21,766 nucleotides of DNA from a virus, in the IMG/VR virus record IMGVR_UViG_3300017963_000805, positions 1 to 21,766 of that record; one strand, given 5' to 3'. A program made the translations under genes and the position numbers. Shown piece by piece: positions 19,686 through 21,766 of this stretch. The notes below the pieces were generated by a model that saw only the letters and a list, made by a program, of their open reading frames with translations, did not search any database and was not told the DNA's origin. Every line of letters starts with the position of its first letter. Position 1 is the first letter of the stretch.

Positions 19686-20027
19686 CTACTCCATAGGCCA
19701 GCCACATAACGCGCAGACCAGAATACCATCCTGATAGCGCATCATTGAGCCGTGCTCCGTGCACTGAAACACGGCTTCCTCGGCAGGAGTGGGGACCATG
19801 CGCCTCAGATTGACATACGGCTCCAGTCCTAGCCTGCCATAAACGTCTATGTGCTCTACGATCTCATCCGGCGGACGCTCTGAAAGGCGCTCGCTGCTAC
19901 AGTAGACGTCACACATCCCACCCACATACTCAGGCAGCGCACGAATATCTGTGATGGTCACGTCGGGCGGCAGCCGCAACATGCGGGCCAACATGTAGTA
20001 ACTCAGGCGGAATCGGCGCTTACCCAC
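19686..20027 (-). CDS. Hypothetical protein with C-terminal zinc ribbon
   Basis: 113 residues. I chose the GTG at 20027, preceded by GGGAGGGGAGAGTA; the longer frame overlaps the previous gene and is its shadow. The body (LRLPPDVTITDIRALPEYVGGMCDVYCSSERLSERPPDEIVEHIDVYG...) looks like an alpha/beta fold with a CDVYC pair. The end (FQCTEHGSMMRYQDGILVCALCGW) resembles a small zinc ribbon with C, H and CxxC ligands. No family recognised. It stands between two other small genes in the run before MuF. Confidence 0.55.
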   Translation of the reverse strand: MGKRRFRLSYYMLARMLRLPPDVTITDIRALPEYVGGMCDVYCSSERLSERPPDEIVEHIDVYGRLGLEPYVNLRRMVPTPAEEAVFQCTEHGSMMRYQDGILVCALCGWPME

Positions 20028-20040
20028 TACTCTCCCCTCC

Positions 20041-20223
20041 CTACCTATCCACGTGCTTCTGTTGAGCCCACGAAACCAAACAATGGGTCGAGCAGAAAAA
20101 CAGCTTTTTGGGCACGTCCCACATGGCACCACGCTCGCCCTGCACGATAGCCTTCTCCCAGTAAACACTCACCCGCCGGTTGCGAATAAGTCCACCACAC
20201 GCCTCGCAATGTTCAGCCGTCAC
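20041..20223 (-). CDS. Small zinc-finger protein, 60 residues
   Basis: GTG start overlaps the preceding stop (GTGA), with GGGGAGGGGGA before it. The pattern CEACGG (C6, C9), about 35 residues, then FFCSTHCLVSWAQQKH matches a treble-clef, TRASH or MYM-like zinc finger (CxxC...FCSxxC). Such short fingers often bind metal or nucleic acid, or mediate protein contact. Exact partner unknown. It is translationally coupled to the two-module metallopeptidase gene, which suggests a functional link or simply compact packing. Confidence 0.6.
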   Translation of the reverse strand: MTAEHCEACGGLIRNRRVSVYWEKAIVQGERGAMWDVPKKLFFCSTHCLVSWAQQKHVDR

Positions 20224-21548
20224 TCCCCCTCCCCAAGCTCGGCCCGGCTGACCCGAGTGACTCCTCCAAGCACCTCAATAAACTCTGCGTGCCCCTCAGC
20301 GTTCTTGCGGAACATAACCACCGACCTTGGCATGCCGTCAACGGCCTTACCCAGAACCCCCACCTCGCCAACCAAATAGTCACCATATACGGAATGTCCA
20401 CTGCTCAACACGTCAGTAAAGCTGCGGCCAAAGTCACCGGCGATTTTTTCCGGTGTCCACCGTCCCCAGTCAGCCTCGTCCGAAAAGTGTTGGCCGTGAC
20501 GCGCAAAGATACGCTCCCCAATCAGCTTGGCGGCATTGTCCGTTTTAATAACCGCCGTCCCAAGCTCCCTAACGGACATACCCGTCAGGGGGGCAAGCTT
20601 GTCTCGCACATAGGACACCTCCTGCTGGTAGGTCTTGAAAGCGCGAGGACAAATCTCTTCTGTGAGGGCTTGGGTAAGACCTTCCACAAACGCGGGGGAC
20701 CCCTTGGTCAAGTCAATGCCCGCAGCATGCACAAGCTCGTGGGTTATTGTCCCTATAGGCAGCTCGTCACGAACAAGAAGCTCGCCGTCGCTCGTCAGCA
20801 CCCCGACAATATGTGCCCCGGAAGTCTTCTCTATACTCTGGAGGTGGTCGTCAATCTCCTCGCCAGAAACAACCCGCACCTCTTTCTCAGCAAACTCAGG
20901 CCCAAGAGCCTCTCCAATAATAGCCTTCTCGTAATCTACCAGAGCACCACCCTCATATAGGGGCACCCCCATCTCTTCAGACAACGCGGATGGAGGCAGA
21001 GGTTGGCTCGATAGGGCGGGAAGGCTCCCCCCTCTCCGCCCAGGTACTCCTCGATGCCCATAGTTGCCCGACCCAGGCCCACCCTTAAAGAACCTCTTCA
21101 GCCACGCCTTAATCTGCTGCCCCATCTTGTCGCGCCGGTTGTTGTACCACTTATCCAGCACCGTCTTGACGACCGGCCCCTCGCCCACGATGAACCCGTC
21201 AAGCTTGCCCCTGAACCGCAACTCCTTGTACCACTTCTCCTCGGGAAGGTCCTTCCCCTCCAGCCCTGTAAGCGCATCCTCTACAGACTTAAACTTGCGC
21301 CGTTCCTTCATGCGCTGGAAAGCATGGCGCGACAGGCGCACCTTGGCCGAGGGACTCCCCGTCCCTGGGGCACTACCCCCTCGGTTGCCCGGCACACCGA
21401 CATGGCCCCAGTTGCCCGACCCCGGCCCACCCTTCACCCATAGCCCGCGCGGGTTCAGCACAAAGGCCTCCGCCTTGCCCTTGTTGGTGGGCAGGACGAT
21501 GAGATCATAGCGCGGTGTGATGGTCCAGGTTAGGTCGGGATAGTACAT
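20220..21548 (-). CDS. Two-module protein: RNase-like domain plus HExxH metallopeptidase with twin GGPGSGN motifs
   Basis: 442 residues. ATG at 21548 overlaps the previous stop (TGATG); an upstream ATG lies inside the neighbouring gene. A 20-residue motif of form GGPGSGNxGHxGxPGxRGGS occurs at 40-59 and 156-175. After the first comes a small domain (about 70-137) with RHAFQRMKERRKF and GFIVGEGPVVKTVLDKW, reminiscent of DUF4258/RelE-like RNase toxins. After the second comes a metallopeptidase domain: THELVHAAG (269-277, zinc ligands H270 and H274, catalytic E271) with E289 in FVEGLTQALTE as a likely third ligand. A final region (about 365-442) is unassigned. It precedes MuF in the operon. Possible head-carried effector; the motifs may be linkers or cleavage sites (inference). 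Confidence 0.65.
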   Translation of the reverse strand: MYYPDLTWTITPRYDLIVLPTNKGKAEAFVLNPRGLWVKGGPGSGNWGHVGVPGNRGGSAPGTGSPSAKVRLSRHAFQRMKERRKFKSVEDALTGLEGKDLPEEKWYKELRFRGKLDGFIVGEGPVVKTVLDKWYNNRRDKMGQQIKAWLKRFFKGGPGSGNYGHRGVPGRRGGSLPALSSQPLPPSALSEEMGVPLYEGGALVDYEKAIIGEALGPEFAEKEVRVVSGEEIDDHLQSIEKTSGAHIVGVLTSDGELLVRDELPIGTITHELVHAAGIDLTKGSPAFVEGLTQALTEEICPRAFKTYQQEVSYVRDKLAPLTGMSVRELGTAVIKTDNAAKLIGERIFARHGQHFSDEADWGRWTPEKIAGDFGRSFTDVLSSGHSVYGDYLVGEVGVLGKAVDGMPRSVVMFRKNAEGHAEFIEVLGGVTRVSRAELGEGE

Positions 21549-21712
21549 CAGTCGCCCTCTTGCAAACGCTCGTGAAACTCCCTGTAGGCCGCAGTCGCCT
21601 CCTCTTGTTCCTCGGAACGATGGAGCCATTCCGCATTTTCGCGCGCGTCCTCTTCGTCCAGCATATCCACAAAATCAATCTCAACCAAGGCCTCTTCGTC
21701 TTTGTCTGTCAC
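21548..21712 (-). CDS. Small acidic protein, or C-terminus of a longer gene from beyond the edge
   Basis: 54 residues from a GTG five bases after GGGAGG. The protein is highly acidic and helical (TDKDEEALVEIDFVDMLDEEDAREN, EEQEEATAAYREFHERLQEGD). The same frame is open to the right window edge (18 more codons, ending ...LVVLDGREDN before the GTG), so it could instead be the C-terminal tail of a larger protein such as a portal, which would be expected here. A different frame ends in a TAG at the ribosome binding site, which favours a separate small gene. Its stop overlaps the next start. Confidence 0.5.
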   Translation of the reverse strand: MTDKDEEALVEIDFVDMLDEEDARENAEWLHRSEEQEEATAAYREFHERLQEGD

Positions 21713-21766
21713 GTTGTCCTCCCTACCATCCAGAACTACGAGGCGGGGGCTCTGTCCCGGTACCCC

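Overview
This window looks like the head-gene region of a tailed double-stranded DNA bacteriophage or prophage (Caudoviricetes, HK97-fold capsid). The head genes lie on the minus strand and read right to left in a familiar order: MuF head-morphogenesis protein, prohead protease with scaffold-like C-terminus, HK97 major capsid protein, a putative decoration protein, a gp6-like head-tail connector, and the start of a gp10-like protein at the left edge. Portal and terminase would lie past the right edge. Strong GGAGG ribosome binding sites, frequent GTG starts, 4-base ATGA/GTGA overlaps and consensus sigma-70 promoters point to a bacterial host. The host cannot be named from the sequence.

Layout from the right. 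At 19.4-21.7 kb there is a minus-strand run containing a two-module protein (RNase-like domain plus HExxH metallopeptidase, each preceded by a GGPGSGN-type motif), three small Cys-rich or secreted proteins, and MuF with a C-terminal HNHP...SxxD domain. At 14.9-17.8 kb a plus-strand island of eight small unrecognised genes faces the MuF gene tail to tail, with 29 bp of overlap. Three of these genes have near-identical strong promoters with tandem TTTACGG heptamers, and a fourth copy drives the divergent minus-strand gene at 14706. At 11.0-14.7 kb are small minus-strand genes and a DNA methyltransferase carrying zinc knuckles. At 7.8-10.9 kb are protease, capsid and decoration genes. At 0.9-7.8 kb a cargo cluster interrupts the head operon: four glycosyltransferases, a fifth glycosyltransferase-like protein, a sulfotransferase-methyltransferase fusion, a second methyltransferase, a zinc-ribbon protein and a 48-residue membrane protein. 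Connector genes resume at 0-0.85 kb.

How it may work together (inference). The glycosyltransferase, sulfotransferase and methyltransferase cluster sits inside the head operon and is bracketed by strong hairpins, so it could build a glycan on virion proteins or remodel the host surface. The two-module protein and the MuF C-terminal domain resemble toxin/effector domains attached to phage head proteins and might be packaged cargo. The plus-strand island, with repeated promoter-operator cassettes driving orphan small genes, looks like separately regulated (possibly early, anti-defence or lysogenic) cargo placed in a late operon. No tRNA, rRNA, CRISPR array, integrase or transposase was seen.
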